Positions 45,811-57,900 of a stretch of DNA of 64,000 bases are shown here, piece by piece (within the stretch, counting starts at the first letter, position 1; each line of letters begins with the position of its first letter). This DNA comes from Lunularia cruciata (Eukaryota; Streptophyta; Marchantiopsida; Lunulariales; Lunulariaceae): contig OX419760.1 of assembly GCA_948567375.1 (NCBI GenBank), positions 21,452,001-21,516,000 of the forward strand, given 5' to 3'. The position numbers were made by a program, and so were the translations under genes. A model generated the notes under the pieces. That model was given only the letters and a program-made list of their open reading frames with translations, was not told the origin of the DNA and did no database searches.

Positions 45811-47070
45811 TAGTTGGTGATGTCCTCGTTGCCAGTGAAGCTTCAAATTCCTGGATGGCCGTTTGTGCATTCTGGAGGTGAGAAAGAGGTTCTCATGTGG
45901 CATCATGAAGGGAATACCCTTTCCAAAGGACCTTGTACTCCGCATGTTGGCAATGGTCTTGTTGAATATGGCAACGCGTAAGGATATGATCAACTTTGTA
46001 TTCCTCATGATCATTGATAGGGACAAGAAGAGGGGGAGGTTGGACTCAAGAGGAAAAGGAAGAGGGGTTAGGAACTAAGGCTTTCAACTTGGAAACATGA
46101 AAGACAGGATGGATATGTATGTGACAAGGCAAGGCAAGTCGATAAGCAACAAGAGGGACAATTTGGATGATATCAAAGGGTCCTATCCAATTAGGTGCAA
46201 GTTTATGAACTTGGGTATCAAGTGAGAGAGGGAGGTTACTAGAGGATAGCATGACTTTATCACCGATTTCAAAAGTGAGATCACAATGATGGTGGTCCAC
46301 ATATTGTTTTTGGCAATTTTGAGCAACAAGGAGGTGAGACTTGGCTTGTTGGAGAGATTGTGATATAGTGGTCAAGAATGTGGAAGTATGAGGAACTTGA
46401 GATGGAGGGGGAGCAAGAAGAGAATTTGGAACAAGTGGATCTTGGCCAAAATTGAGAAAGAAAGGAGAAAATCCGGTGCTTGCCTGTTTGGAATTGTTGT
46501 AGGCAAATTCTGCAACTACAAGACATTCATCCTAATTGGTATGGTGGACATTGACAAAAGCATGCAACATATCCTCCAATGTACAATTTGCATGTTTGGT
46601 TTGGCCATTAGTTTGAGGATGATAGGCCGTAGACAAAGCAAGCTTGGTGCCAAGTATCTAGAAGAGTGCTTGCCAAAACTTCTCGGTAAATCAAGGATCA
46701 CGGTCGGAGATGAGTACACATGGCATCCCATGATGCTTGAAGATATTGTCTAAGTAGATTTATGCTAAGGTTGGAGCATCCACAATATCATAGGTTGGTG
46801 CCAAGTGGATTTGCTTACTAAGCTTATCCACAAACACCATGATTGCGGTGGGTCCTTGTTTTGTCTTTTGCAAGGATGTGATGAGATCCAAGCTCACATG
46901 CTCCCAACAAGCGGATGGAACAACAAGTGGTTGAAGGAGTCCACTCAACTTCTGGTTGTTGGCCTTGTTACATTGGTAGCTCTCACACAATCGGACAAAT
47001 TCTCAAACATCTCGTGTCATGTTGGGCCACCACCATTGACGTTGGAGGGTACCCAAGGTCTTGTCCACAC
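45811..47070 (-). pseudogene. B2 integrase and chromodomain
   Basis: The segment CESYQCNKANNQKLSGLLQP then VSLDLITSLQKTKQGPTAI (46760-46990) gives the zinc site end and first catalytic Asp. VHRGRICCMLL-type shadows should be ignored. The core continues through ISDRDP near 46700 in another frame. The tail is ISQSLQQAKSHLLVAQN, HKLAPNWIGPFDIIQIV and HVSKLKALVPNPSSFSS (46046-46375), followed by a decayed chromodomain to about 45830. Parallel to B1 at 22601-23860. Confidence 0.88.
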
Positions 47071-48720
47071 CTATGTGACTAGCAATGGGTAAATCATGGG
47101 CTTCTTGAAGGTATACAAGTCAAAGATCACCTTTAGCTGGAACATAGATCTGGTCTCCATGGAATAAAAGGCCCTCCTTGATGGAGAAGGTGTTGACTCC
47201 TTATCGCATGCCGTAAGGCAACCATGTACTATTTGGAAGAAGGGATCTTGGTGTAGAGTTGACTGAAACTTGTTTTGGACCTTGGAGTCAACTGACACTA
47301 TCAAAATTGCCGTTGTGATGAGAGGAAGAGACATCAAATCAGGTCTTCGTGATAAAGCATCAAGGATGACATGGAACCCATCTAGTTTGTACTCAAGTTT
47401 GATGTCATACAATTAAAGTTGTTCCTCCCATTGATGATGTTGACTCTTCATGTGTTCCAAGTGTAAGATCTGCAACAATGGTTTGTGATCAGTTTGCATG
47501 ATCACTTGTTTCTCCAAGAGGTAATGCCTCCATACCTTGGTGGCATATACCATTGCAAGTTGTTCTCAATCTTGAGCAAAGTAGTTTTGTTCAGCCGTAT
47601 TGAGTCGGCGAGACACAAAGGCAATGGGTGGAGTCCATCTAGGAATTCTTGTTGCAGAGCGGCTCCAATTGCAAAGTTAGAAGCATCAAAATCAACCACA
47701 TAGGGTAGTTGAGGATCATATGGTTGAAGAATGGGTCTTGAAGACACCATATGCTTTAACTCCTAGAATGCTTCTTCATGCTTGGTGGTCCACTGGAAGC
47801 TCAAGTTCTTTCCCAAGAGGTCAGTCAATGGTGCAGCCACATGAGCATAATAATGGATGAACCGTCAGTAAAAACTGGCCAATCCATTGAATGCCCATAC
47901 TTTTGTAGCATCTTTTGGGGTAGGCTAATTAGTAATGGCCTTTATTTTCTCTTCTTCCATCTTAATCCCCTCTGATGAGATCTTATGACCCAAGAAGGTA
48001 ACCTCCTTTTGCCAAAAGGCACACTTCAACTTCTTGTAGTAAAATTTCCATTATTGTAGTCGTCTTAGGACTTCTCGCACATGATTCACGTGTTCTGCCT
48101 CTATCTTACTATAAATTAAGATATCATCCAAGAACACCACCATGGACCAATCCAATAGTCTATCCAACACTCGATGCATTTGATCCATGAACACTACTTG
48201 AGCATTAGTGAGTTTGAAAGGTAGAACTCTCCACTCAAAATGCCCATACCTTGTACAAAGGTAGTCTTTTGCACATCTTCTCTATCAATAGGAATTTGCC
48301 AAAAGTCGTTGTGAAGATCCAACTTGGAAAAGTAGCGTGCTCCACTTAGTTGATCAAGCAAGTCATTGATCCGAGGCAAGGGATATGCATTCTTCATGGT
48401 TTTCTTATTGAGCCCATGGTAATCAATACAAAAATGAAGTCATGCATCCTTCTTTGGAACAAATAGTACCGGTGTTCCCCAAGGAGAGGTACTATGTTGT
48501 ATGAAGTCCTTCTCTAACAGCTCTATAAGTGTTGTTTGCAACTCCTCCAACTCCTTTGGTGAGAGCTGATAGATCAGTCTACTCACTAGAGTACTCCCTA
48601 GAAATAACTCGATCTTGAAGGGCATACCTCAATCAAAGGGTAATCCCTTTGGCAGATCATCCAGAAACACATCTGCAAACTCCTGAACTATCCAATCAAC
48701 CATTGCTTGATGAGGCTCTT
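47071..48720 (-). pseudogene. B2 reverse transcriptase and RNase H
   Basis: Reverse transcriptase pieces are FADVFLDDLPKGLPFD near 48640, PKELEELQTTLIELLEKDFI (48440-48625), NAYPLPRINDLLDQLSGARY and FSKLDLHNDFWQIPIDRED (48194-48397), with FLDD at 48123-48134. RNase H shows VDFDASNFAIGAALQQEF (47502-47750). YDIKLEYKLDGFHVILDALS follows (47071-47412). Stops and frame changes lie between the blocks. Confidence 0.9.
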
Positions 48721-48795
48721 GGCCCTCCTCTGATTTTTCTGGTGCAATCGGCTTGATCCACACCACAAATACAGACTTATCTTCCTCCAAAGCTT

Positions 48796-48958
48796 GCTCT
48801 ATGGCTGCTTTACTAACCAATTTCCCTTCTAGGGACTCATCTCTCTTCCAAGCTTGCTCCATGGTTGCCTTCTTGGCAAACTTCCCATCTTGGGACTCCA
48901 CTCCCTTCAAGGTTTTCTCTATGGCTACCTTCTCGACAAACTTCCCATCTTGGGACTA
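48796..48958 (-). repeat. 60-bp in-frame tandem repeat between protease and reverse transcriptase (B2)
   Basis: Units begin at 48796, 48856 and 48916 on the plus strand, exactly 60 bp apart. Minus-strand units read GKFAKKATMEQAWKRDESLE, GKLVSKAAIEQALEEDKS and a decayed third. Shared with B1, so the array predates the split of the two copies. Confidence 0.9.
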
Positions 48959-48969
48959 ACTATTCTTAG

Positions 48970-49400
48970 GTGTCTTACTCAGAGGTGCCAAACAACCTAA
49001 TCAGAAATTCCTACCTTGGTGTTGTACTTGAATTTGGCGTCGGGTCCAATCAAATTGAAACTTATGACGTTCAAGCCAAGGTAGACCTAGAATGATATCA
49101 TAGTGTAGAGGTGCCATTACAAACCTCATACACTCCAAATACTCCTTCCTAATCTTGAAGGTAATAGGATGAGAGGTGCAGAATGCAAAACCCTTTCTAC
49201 CATCCGCCATCATCAAACTACTCCCAATCATTGGCTTGATAGGAATACCCAATTCCTTTGCTACTTGCATAAACATGCAATTCTCTGAACTTCTAGAATC
49301 AACCAAAATCCTACAACCCCAATTAGATATTGTACCTTGCAAGTGAAGCAAACTTGTATAGGTCAAGCCTTCAATCCCATTGGAACTAATCGAGCTCCCA
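48970..49400 (-). pseudogene. B2 aspartic protease
   Basis: The frame at 49001-49366 gives RILVDSRSSENCM, where the active-site Asp-Ser-Gly has become Asp-Ser-Arg, then MMADGRKGFAF and HYDIILGLPWLERHKFQFDW with an intact ILG segment. The active-site change alone would inactivate the enzyme. Confidence 0.88.
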
Positions 49401-49409
49401 ATGGGCGGC

Positions 49410-50290
49410 TCAAAATCTCCTACTGGGATTCTTTGTTTCCCTGATCATTTGGTTCCACAAACTCCATCTGGGCAACTTGTCAAGGTCGCACATTCCTAAG
49501 TGGACATTTACCAATGCGATGTCCACCTTGGTGATAATAAAAAAAACCTCCATTTTGTCGCAATCTTTCTCTATTTGCTGCACCAAGTGGCCTCCATTGG
49601 ATAGCATCAATCTCCATTGGTGCTAGTTCTTCCACCCATACGTATTGCATTGGTAATTTTGGTGTAAGTCAAGGTCAAGACCAAGTTGTTGCAATTGAGG
49701 AATCAAAGCGCTCAGCCAATTGCATGGCTTCTTCTACATTTTTTGGTTCTCGCATGGTCACCTCCAATTTGGTTTGTGACTTCAATCCCCACACAAATCA
49801 ATCCAAAACTTCTCCTTCTTGTATATCTGGAATTTGCATGATGATGCTTTGAAATTGTGTGATGTAGTCTCTTACGGAGCCAATCTGCTTCAACTCTGCC
49901 AATTTATCTTGTGCGGCTCGGGTGGCATTTATAGTTTGAAATTGACCAAGTATTGCATCCTTGAATTCTATCCATGTCAAGATTGGTGCAACAGTCTGTC
50001 GTTCAGCTTGCTCCACTCAGAATCGCCACCAAAGTTTTGCCACACCATCCAATTGGCTAGAAGCCAAGAGAATCTATTTTTGTTCATCTTGAAGATTGGT
50101 GGCTTCAAAGTAATGTTCGCAATCAAACACAAAATTCTCCACTATGCTCAAAAAATTCTTGCCTTCAAACACCTTGGGTTTTGGAAATCAAATATGATCT
50201 TCTCTATCTTGGATTGGCACTCTCTCTATATGTTCTCATTGTTGTTGGTCTCGTTCATCCAACAATTGAGTAAGGTGCTCAATTTGTTGC
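49410..50290 (-). pseudogene. B2 gag region
   Basis: 49798-50016 gives RQTVAPILTWIEFKDAIL then QFQTINATRAAQDKLAELKQ, the gag capsid domain in better condition than in B1. The zinc knuckle near 49500-49560 has decayed to FYYHQGGHRIGKC, losing the first two cysteines. Confidence 0.87.
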
Positions 50291-50543
50291 TGCATTGCAA
50301 GGATAACATCCAGTATTTCCACCATAGCTACTACTCTATCCTACTACTTCCAATTTATCTAATTGATTAACATAGATATATCACGTCCACCTTTCTCCAT
50401 AAGTGACAACCGGAAGTATCAAGGGTTCCTCAGACACGGTGATCATATGTAGAAAATCATGCCTAAGCGTGAGGTGATGAATTGTGTGAAGCGGTGCTTG
50501 GGTAATATCTGGACATGAAAAGCCCAATGGTTTGGCGGAAGTG

Positions 50544-50917
50544 GATAGGAGAATAGAAACTCACATTGGGACTCTTGAATGTGGGAAAACTCCAAATGCC
50601 TGGCATGAGCTTTGGCTTTGGTATTTATAGATAGCATACAAGGCCCTTGAGAAGCTTCTCAAGAAGCTTCCTCAAGCCACTTTCTTAGAGTGCAAGCCAA
50701 GTTAACTAGGAAACTTCTCAAGAAGCTTCCTTCTAGAAGCCGTCTACTTGAAGTGCAAGCTAAGCTAGTTGGAAGCTTCTAGAAGCTACTTATTTGAGGT
50801 GCAAGCTAAGCTAGCCGGGAAGCTTCCTAGATACTTCCTGAATATTCTAGACTAATTTGTCTTATGTGCTACTTCGTAAGCCCAACTAACTTCATAGGTA
50901 AACTCCATATTGTTACA
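50544..50917 (-). mobile_element. 5' LTR of element B2, inner end deleted
   Basis: It keeps the LTR start (TGTAACAATATGGAGTTTA on the minus strand), HSE-like modules at 50651-50670, 50710-50740 and GAAGCTTCTAGAAGC at 50772-50786, and the TATA box at 50622-50629. It stops at GAATAGAAACTC and lacks the last 50 or so bases. Confidence 0.9.
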
Positions 50918-50922
50918 TAGAA

Positions 50923-52089
50923 ATTCCATGATGAAGTGACCTTTATTACTAATGAACCATCACAATCAAGAATCCTTTGGATTAAATCTATTATGAGTGG
51001 GATTATTGGTGATTCTCTCTTTTTGTAGTGCACAAAAGGTGGTGACTCTAAACCCTAAACCCTCTTTTGGGAGTGGTTTTTGCCCAAGAGTTTAAATAAG
51101 CAATAATATACAACTTGTGACATTGTGATACTTTATTTTCATTTCTAGTCATGTCCAACCCATATCTTCAAGGAAACAACATGTTCTTACCAATTATATT
51201 ACAGTAATTCAACACTAATTCACCATAGTACCCTTTGAGACAGTCACCCAAAGAGTTTTCAATGCACAACAAACTCATAACACCATTGACACTTTCCCAT
51301 GAAGAGACTTTTCCTAATGGTGATGGACCCATTGTTTATGAGGGTAACATTGATATTATTATGGGGGAGATTACATGATAATATGATTTTATGCTTTATG
51401 ATATATGACCTTATATGCATATGTATATGTGCATATTTGATTTGATTGTATTCCTTGGTGATGTGCATTGTGTTTAATTCATGATCTTGGGTTCTTAGTT
51501 TGCTTCTTTATGCTTTCTTGTGTGATGTGCCTTATTTTATATGCATAATTTATAATATAATTTACCCATTGAAATCTCTACATGTCAAATTGAAATCTAC
51601 GTATGTCATCCAAAACCTAAACACAACACACATACATGTTATGCAAAACCCCCATGATGCCGTAGCAAAAATTGATATCTTCATTAGAACCTAAGCCAAA
51701 CCAAAGCAAGACTCTACTTTCCTAGCAGAATGCAAGCAAGCACTTAGCAAAACCTGAGTTTGCTTGCAAGACTTGCACAAGCATTGGACAATACCTACTT
51801 TTTGGTGAGCAAAACCAAAGAAAAACCCCAATTTTTGGCAAAACTTGAGTAACAACAACACAAAACCAATGTTTTTCCCAAAACATGAGCAAGCATGATG
51901 CAAACCCTACTTTTTCCAAGGGCAAGAAAACACCACCTTTAAGCAAACTTATAGTGAGACAATAATAACAAAATATAGAAACTCAATACCATATTTTTAC
52001 TCTAGTAAAGAAATGGAGTGTAAACACACTATTTAGAGTAGCAAGTCACTCTTTTACACTAATCAAGAGCACTTGCACTACAAGGAAAG
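50923..52089. other. Spacer with CAAAACC-rich part, no gene recognised
   Basis: Near 51044 GGTGGTGACTCTAAACCC resembles primer-site neighbourhoods of some plant Ty3 (Tat-type) elements, but no LTR edge can be shown. 51600-51930 is rich in GCAAAACC/CAAAACCC words, like 40600-41100. Confidence 0.35.
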
Positions 52090-53990
52090 GAAACATTGCT
52101 AGCACTTGATTTACAAGGTAAATCACTAGTACTTGAGTTGCAAGGAATGTATTGAGCAATAATTCATTCCTCTACATTGAATTACAATTACATAAATCAT
52201 TATTACTTGAGTAGCCATGAATGCATTATGGCTAGCACATTTAGTATCATTATTGTAACTCTCCACCGGCTTACTATCTATACCTGTTGTTATACTTGGT
52301 GTAGTATATGCATTGGACATGATACTCATTGTGCTTTTGATTTCTTTGGGTGTCTTCCCCACTTTTGCTAATTCTAAAATCATAGCATGAAACATCTTGG
52401 ATTTTGAGGTCATGTATTCAATTCTCTTCCTCTCTAACATGGAAAATAAATCTCTCTTTCAAGTTTACTTCTAACTTATCCATCTTGGCAACCTTTTGTG
52501 CTTCAATTTCAGCCAATTTAAATCTCTCTTTAGCTTCAATTAAATTGCTCCTCAATTTGGTTATATTTGAAAAATCTTATACAAAAGCCAAGATAATAGT
52601 AGATGACGGTGTCTTTGCAGTAGGTGTATTTGTTCCTATTGAAGAAGAGTGTGTCTTAGCTCCATAAAATTTTATTTTATTTTGAGATTCAATCTCATGT
52701 TCTCCATCACTATCATGCTCATGGTCTCCACCTTTGTCTTTATATGCTTCTTGTGGTGGTATTTCATCTACAAGAATAGTGTAATACCATTAGCTAGAAA
52801 AATTATCTAGAGGTGAAAATTGGATTAGTAATATCCTTAGACATGTTATACATGATGGTCTAAGTAGATTAGATAGAGGAGTAACCAAGGACTAGAGGAC
52901 TTCTACTAATAGATTAAAGGTTGAAAATATACCAAAAACTTCATAGCTAAATTTTGGAGGCCTAAATGAAAGAATCAGGCCTTGAAAAATAGAATGTTAC
53001 CTCCCCTTAAGGGAAAGGGCATTGTCTCCTTCTCCCTTTCAATTTTTGTTGTTGAGATCTTTCCCACTGCACCTCTTCCATGTTGTTCTAAGTTTCTTAC
53101 ATAAATATTCCCTTTTGTCAAACATGCTTGACCAAAACAAATCAAACTATGGTTGGCATGTCACCAATTCATGTATCTAATCTAAAAGTGTAGCTCCCTT
53201 GGAAGCCATCCTCTTTGCTATGTAATAAAGATAGAGTGCTCCTTTGGAGGCATTGGAGTTTTTGGGAATTCAAATCTTGTGTGCTTCTATCTTTGGATTG
53301 TTACATGCAATTGGTTGAGATGGGAAGTCTTCAGAATCCAATTTTGATCTACTCTCTTCCACTTGCCCCTACTCATTATACTCCTCAAAGCCATGAGAGA
53401 ATGTTACATATGGAAATGACTCTTGAGTGCTAGCAACAGAAAACCCTTGTGTTGGCCATGTCATACTTGGGTGTTTTTTCCAAGTGTTTCTTCTACACAA
53501 ACCTCATATGAGAGTTCAAATGTAACTTGAGATCCTATTTTCTCATCTATTACCGTCTCACAAAATTCATTTTCAACTCTTAAAGATACAAGGGCAGGTG
53601 GAGAAATATTAGCTCTTGCATTGAATAGACGATCCATTCTTGCATAATGTGAACATTGATGATTTAGTGTATCTTCAATGATCCTCCATCCTTGTTTGAG
53701 TTCTTTCTATGTGAGTCCTTCTCCCTTGCACTTGTCCTTCCAATTTTTTGGAAGCCTTATATGAATCCATGTATCAAGCCCACTTCTTGTATAATCTTTA
53801 TCCATTCATGGATTTGGGAAAACCTTTTCCAAACTCCACAAGATAGGTGGCCATGTAACTGAAGGCATTACTCTTTTGGACATGTTTCTTATAACTACCT
53901 CCATAGATTTGCTTCAAATGATACAGGTCCCCTAGATAATTCAAAATTTTGACTATAATGGTGAGATGCCATTCTAAACGTATCTTCATC
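52090..53990 (-). pseudogene. Unidentified minus-strand coding remnant split by an LTR-A
   Basis: In coding order, IRLPKNWKDKCKGEG then ENEFCETVIDEKIGSQVTFE occurs in the frame 53461-53805, which has a single internal TAG. After 53305 the text runs SKLDSEDFPSQPIA; after the LTR it continues DEIPPQEAYKDKGGDHEHD near 52745, KERFKLAEIEAQKVAKMDKL near 52500 and DVSCYDFRISKSGEDTQR near 52370. Continuity across the LTR is good evidence of one former gene. I do not recognise it; the acidic linker and K/E-rich helix suggest a gag-like or structural protein. Confidence 0.4.
52780..53305 (+). mobile_element. LTR-A, short subtype, solo copy
   Basis: 526 bp from TGTAATACCATTAGC to GGATTGTTACA, with the LTR-A block order and CTATGTAATAAAG in place of the TATA segment. 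It interrupts the minus-strand coding remnant. The flanks AATAG and TGCAA do not match, so the target duplication is lost or the end is altered. Confidence 0.85.
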
Positions 53991-53999
53991 TACTACTTT

Positions 54000-54957
54000 T
54001 GATTTCAAACCAAATGAATGTTCCAATGGACCTGAGGAAACCATGTTTAGAAGGTCTTGAAATTCCACTACAAGAGATATGATGCAATGGTAGATTTTTT
54101 AGGAGATTGCAATTGTTGATGGAATAGAATCTAGAGTGGAATCAAATGAAATAGAACTCAATACTAAAGACATAACTCCCACTTCAAGAGGAAGAAGCTA
54201 GTTCACTCTATGTTTGCTACTACACTCAACTTCCAATTCTCAATTCCCTACAAAGCTAGTGTACTTACTTTCTCTCTACACTCCCCAAAATAAATGACTA
54301 CACATATGTAGTCATATGTAGCCATAATTCAACATTTTTTATTGCATATTTTAATTCTAAAAAATTCCAACAGCAGACCATGAACTAAAAAGTTGCTAAA
54401 CCACCATCAATTTTCATTAACAATTTTACCATGGACTCACAAAACTACTCAAAGAAGTGAGATTTGGAGAGAGTGCCAAGGGAATCCCTGGTTTTTATTT
54501 CATATTAGTCAATTTGAATCAGAGGTATAGGGGCTGCAATTCAAATTATACAAGGAGTGTACATTTTCCATGTTATGTTGATTTTGGAACTCATGTGGTA
54601 CATAGTCCACTATCTCAAATCATATTTATAACTTGATCATTAATAGTCATTAGAAGTGGTTCTTGATTTTTGTCCCATAAACTTTAATCTTGTACCGCAT
54701 GTGGGAGAGTGGAAATGATCCATAAAGTAGGAGAGGACTTGTAAAAATTTTATGCATGTTTCCTTTCCTAAGGAAAAAAAATTGACAAGCATTCTGAAAA
54801 AACTTTACAATTATCTTTATCTTTCCATCACCAATAATTAACATGTAAAAGCCAATTTTTAAACCCTCTCCCGTGTCTTGGGAAATACAGAGAGGCACAT
54901 ACTGAGATTGCAACAATATAAGGATCAAAGGAATGTTCTAAGCTTACTTCATTTAAC
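54000..54957 (-). mobile_element. Probable 3' LTR of copia F (outer end not defined)
   Basis: On the minus strand the purine run CTTAAGAGGAAG is followed at 54958 by TGTTAAATGAAG, the expected layout of a purine tract and LTR start just downstream of copia RNase H. The outer end is not recognisable, because the second LTR lies beyond the window, so the extent to about 54000 is a guess. Confidence 0.4.
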
Positions 54958-54958
54958 A

Positions 54959-57900
54959 CTTCCTCTTAAGATCATTTTTTTAGGACCAAGTTGTTTTAAG
55001 AGTTTTAGAAACTTTTCTCTATGCAAGAGCTTAATGAAAATATCAGCCAATTGATTTTAATTATGTACCCAAGTTGTACATAACTGTCTAGATTATATAT
55101 TCAGAGAACAAATGAAGTTCACTTGCACTTCAATATGCTTGGTCCATGCATGATGAACTGGATTTTTAGCAAGGGTAATACTACTCATGTAATTTAAGAA
55201 AGTAACAATAGACTTACTTTGCATCTCTCCCAAAATCTATCAACATTTGAAACAATCAAACAACTTTTTGGATTGCATTACAAAATCCATGATACTCAGC
55301 CTTTAAAGAAGAGAGTGATGACATAAGTTGTTTCTTGCTTTGACAAGTCATAGCACATCCATCAGTTAGAAGGGAAAAACTTGATTCTATCCACCTAGTT
55401 TCCAACCCAATCAACAATTATAAAACCTGTTAGAGTTTTAAGAACATTTGAGCAAAACTTTAGACCATAGAATGAAGTACACTCAAAATACCTTAGAATC
55501 ATTTTAGCAGCCTTGAGATCCCTAATGCATTGCTTTTGAGTTCTCCATGTGTTGACTAAGCATATCAATTGCATATGCAAGGTTTGGTCTAGTAGTAAAC
55601 ACCAATGTAGAAGCTTTCAAATATGGCTTCTATAATGTGTTCTATCCACTACTTCATCAATTCCAGAACCTGGTTCCCACTCTTTAGCTAGCACTATAGG
55701 TCTGGGTATAAGTTTATAGTGCTCCATATTACACTCCTTGAATTTCCTTCTCTTGTACAATATTAAGAGCATCTCCATCTCAAATTAAGTGAATACCAAT
55801 AACAAAGGTAAGCAATCTTAAATCTATTAGAGGCAAGTTGATACTTAACATTCATGACAGACTTTTTCATCCTTTCTACATAGAGAAAAAGGTTGACTCC
55901 TCCAACCTCAAAAATAATAATATGAAAACTGGGATAACCTCTTGTAGCTTTGAAAACTTTCTCCTTTAGGTGTTGATCCTTGTGAACTAAGCTCTATCAG
56001 CATGTTTCAATCCATAGAATGCTTTGTAAAATGTTCAAACTTTCTCTTTGTTCCCTAGCACTTGAAATCCTTCTATTTGCAGCATGTATACTCCTTCTAG
56101 GATATCACTCTTCAAAAATATATGCTAGATATCTAGTTGCAAAACCTTCCACTTTTGGAGCTGAGCAAGGAGCAATCTAATAGAATTCATCTTGGCAATA
56201 AGAATGAAGCTTTGACCATAATTATCACCTTTTGTTTGCAAGAGCCCCTTTGCAACAAGTCTTCCTTTGTACCCCTACACCAAACCATCAGGTAGATACT
56301 TAGTCTTGAATGCACACTTGGTACTCATCATCTTCTCAAGAAGTAGAGAGGTGAGTGACCAAATTTATTATTTTATCATCATATTGCATACCTCTTTCAT
56401 TACTTTGAACTACTTCTTAAATCCCAAAGCATATTGAAATGGTGTGAAGTTCTTCATTGTCCATCACCTCACACATTCATAAGTTAGCCCAACACATATT
56501 AGCAAGTCAAGCTAGAGGTTTTGTGACTTGAGATGAATCTCAAAGCTTGGTGACAAGAGACCAAGCTTCAAATTGAAATCCTCCTCTAGAAATAAGACCT
56601 TTGGAAATGAGACCTCTAGATCAATTGCTTCAAAATGAAGAAACTCAAATTGACCACATGACATGATAGGAGAGTGGTTCTATTTCCTTAGCTTAGACTA
56701 AGAGTTGATGTCTACCTTAGTCTCATCAAAGATTACATCTTGACTAATGATAATCTGATTGAGTTGAGGTAGTAAACTATAGCCTTTGGTCTAGTGAGAG
56801 TACCCAATGAAGGTGCACACTTTGGAATAGTCATCAAGTGATAAGATTAATGGAAAATGTACATAAGGTTTGCAACCAAACACTTTAAGCTAAGAAAGAT
56901 CAAGTTTCTCATCAAAAAAGGCTTTCTCAAAGCTCCTACCTTCAACCACTTTGGTAAGATTTTGATTAAGAAGGTTAATCGTTATATTCACATACAAGTT
57001 TTGAGGCATATCTCCATGTTTGAGTAGGTATTATGTCATTTTTTCCATAGATCAATTCTTCCTCTCCACAAAGCCGTTTGATTGAGGATTTTAAGGAGAA
57101 ATAAATTATCTTGAGGTACCCCTGCTCCTATAAAATGAATGAGCCCCCTTTGATAAGAACTCTCCTCCTTTATCACCTCTAACTACACTAACTCACCTTG
57201 TAGTTTGTAATTCAATGTTGGTGATGAACTCCTAAACATTAAGGCTTTGCTTTTCTATGTTAGAAAATACATATGTTAGAAATCCACATTTTCTTTATAG
57301 AAATAATCAACAATCAGGAGGTGGTAGGATGTAATTCCCAATGAGATTGGGTAAATAGGTCCTACAAGGTCCATGTGTAGGAGGTTGAAACTACTTCGAC
57401 TTAAACTCTTGGGAAACTTTTCTTGACATGCTTTCTATGCACACAAACTTCACAAGGACAATTCTCAAAATATAATGAAGTGATTCCAATGTCCTTTGTA
57501 TCCTTACAAAGGACCAACATCTTAATTTTTCTCAAGTTTCTAAGTCTCCTATGCCATAACAAGGTATTTTCAACTATTTTTGTATTAAGTACAAGGCTTG
57601 AACCTCAAGCTAGATCTCTGCCCCCATTACCACACTTTGCTTTTACATGTCAGTCTAGTCAATATTATCATAATGATTTACATAGAAGTTTACTATTTTC
57701 TTATCAAAAGTAAAGTGTGCACCTTATAGTTGGTTCATATTTTTTTAATGTTGTACAACACTCCAAAAATTATGGATCATTCTTTGTATGTAACAAATAG
57801 AAGTGAGGATCCAAGTCTTACCATGGAGAGAGTTGGAGGTACATATCACCTTCACAAAGGTACATATAACCTTCACCTTGTACTTTGTGGCCATCACCAT

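Larger units (their letters stand above)
45371..50917 (-). mobile_element. Ty3/gypsy element B2, nearly full length
   Basis: Second member of family B, 5,547 bp, collinear with B1. The exact target duplication TAGAA is at 45366-45370 and 50918-50922. The 3' LTR (45371-45796) is whole. The 5' LTR (about 50544-50917) has lost its inner end, and with it the primer site: internal GGAAGTGGAT is fused directly to LTR AGGAGAATAGAAAC, a loss of about 85 bp relative to B1. All domains are present but carry stops and frameshifts. Confidence 0.95.

Noticed and set aside
49819..50370. 183-codon plus-strand frame
   Set aside because: Antisense to the well-supported B2 gag; no motifs of its own.
51050..51066. 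AAACCCTAAACCCTC, two telomere-type units
   Set aside because: Two units are too few for an interstitial telomere array.
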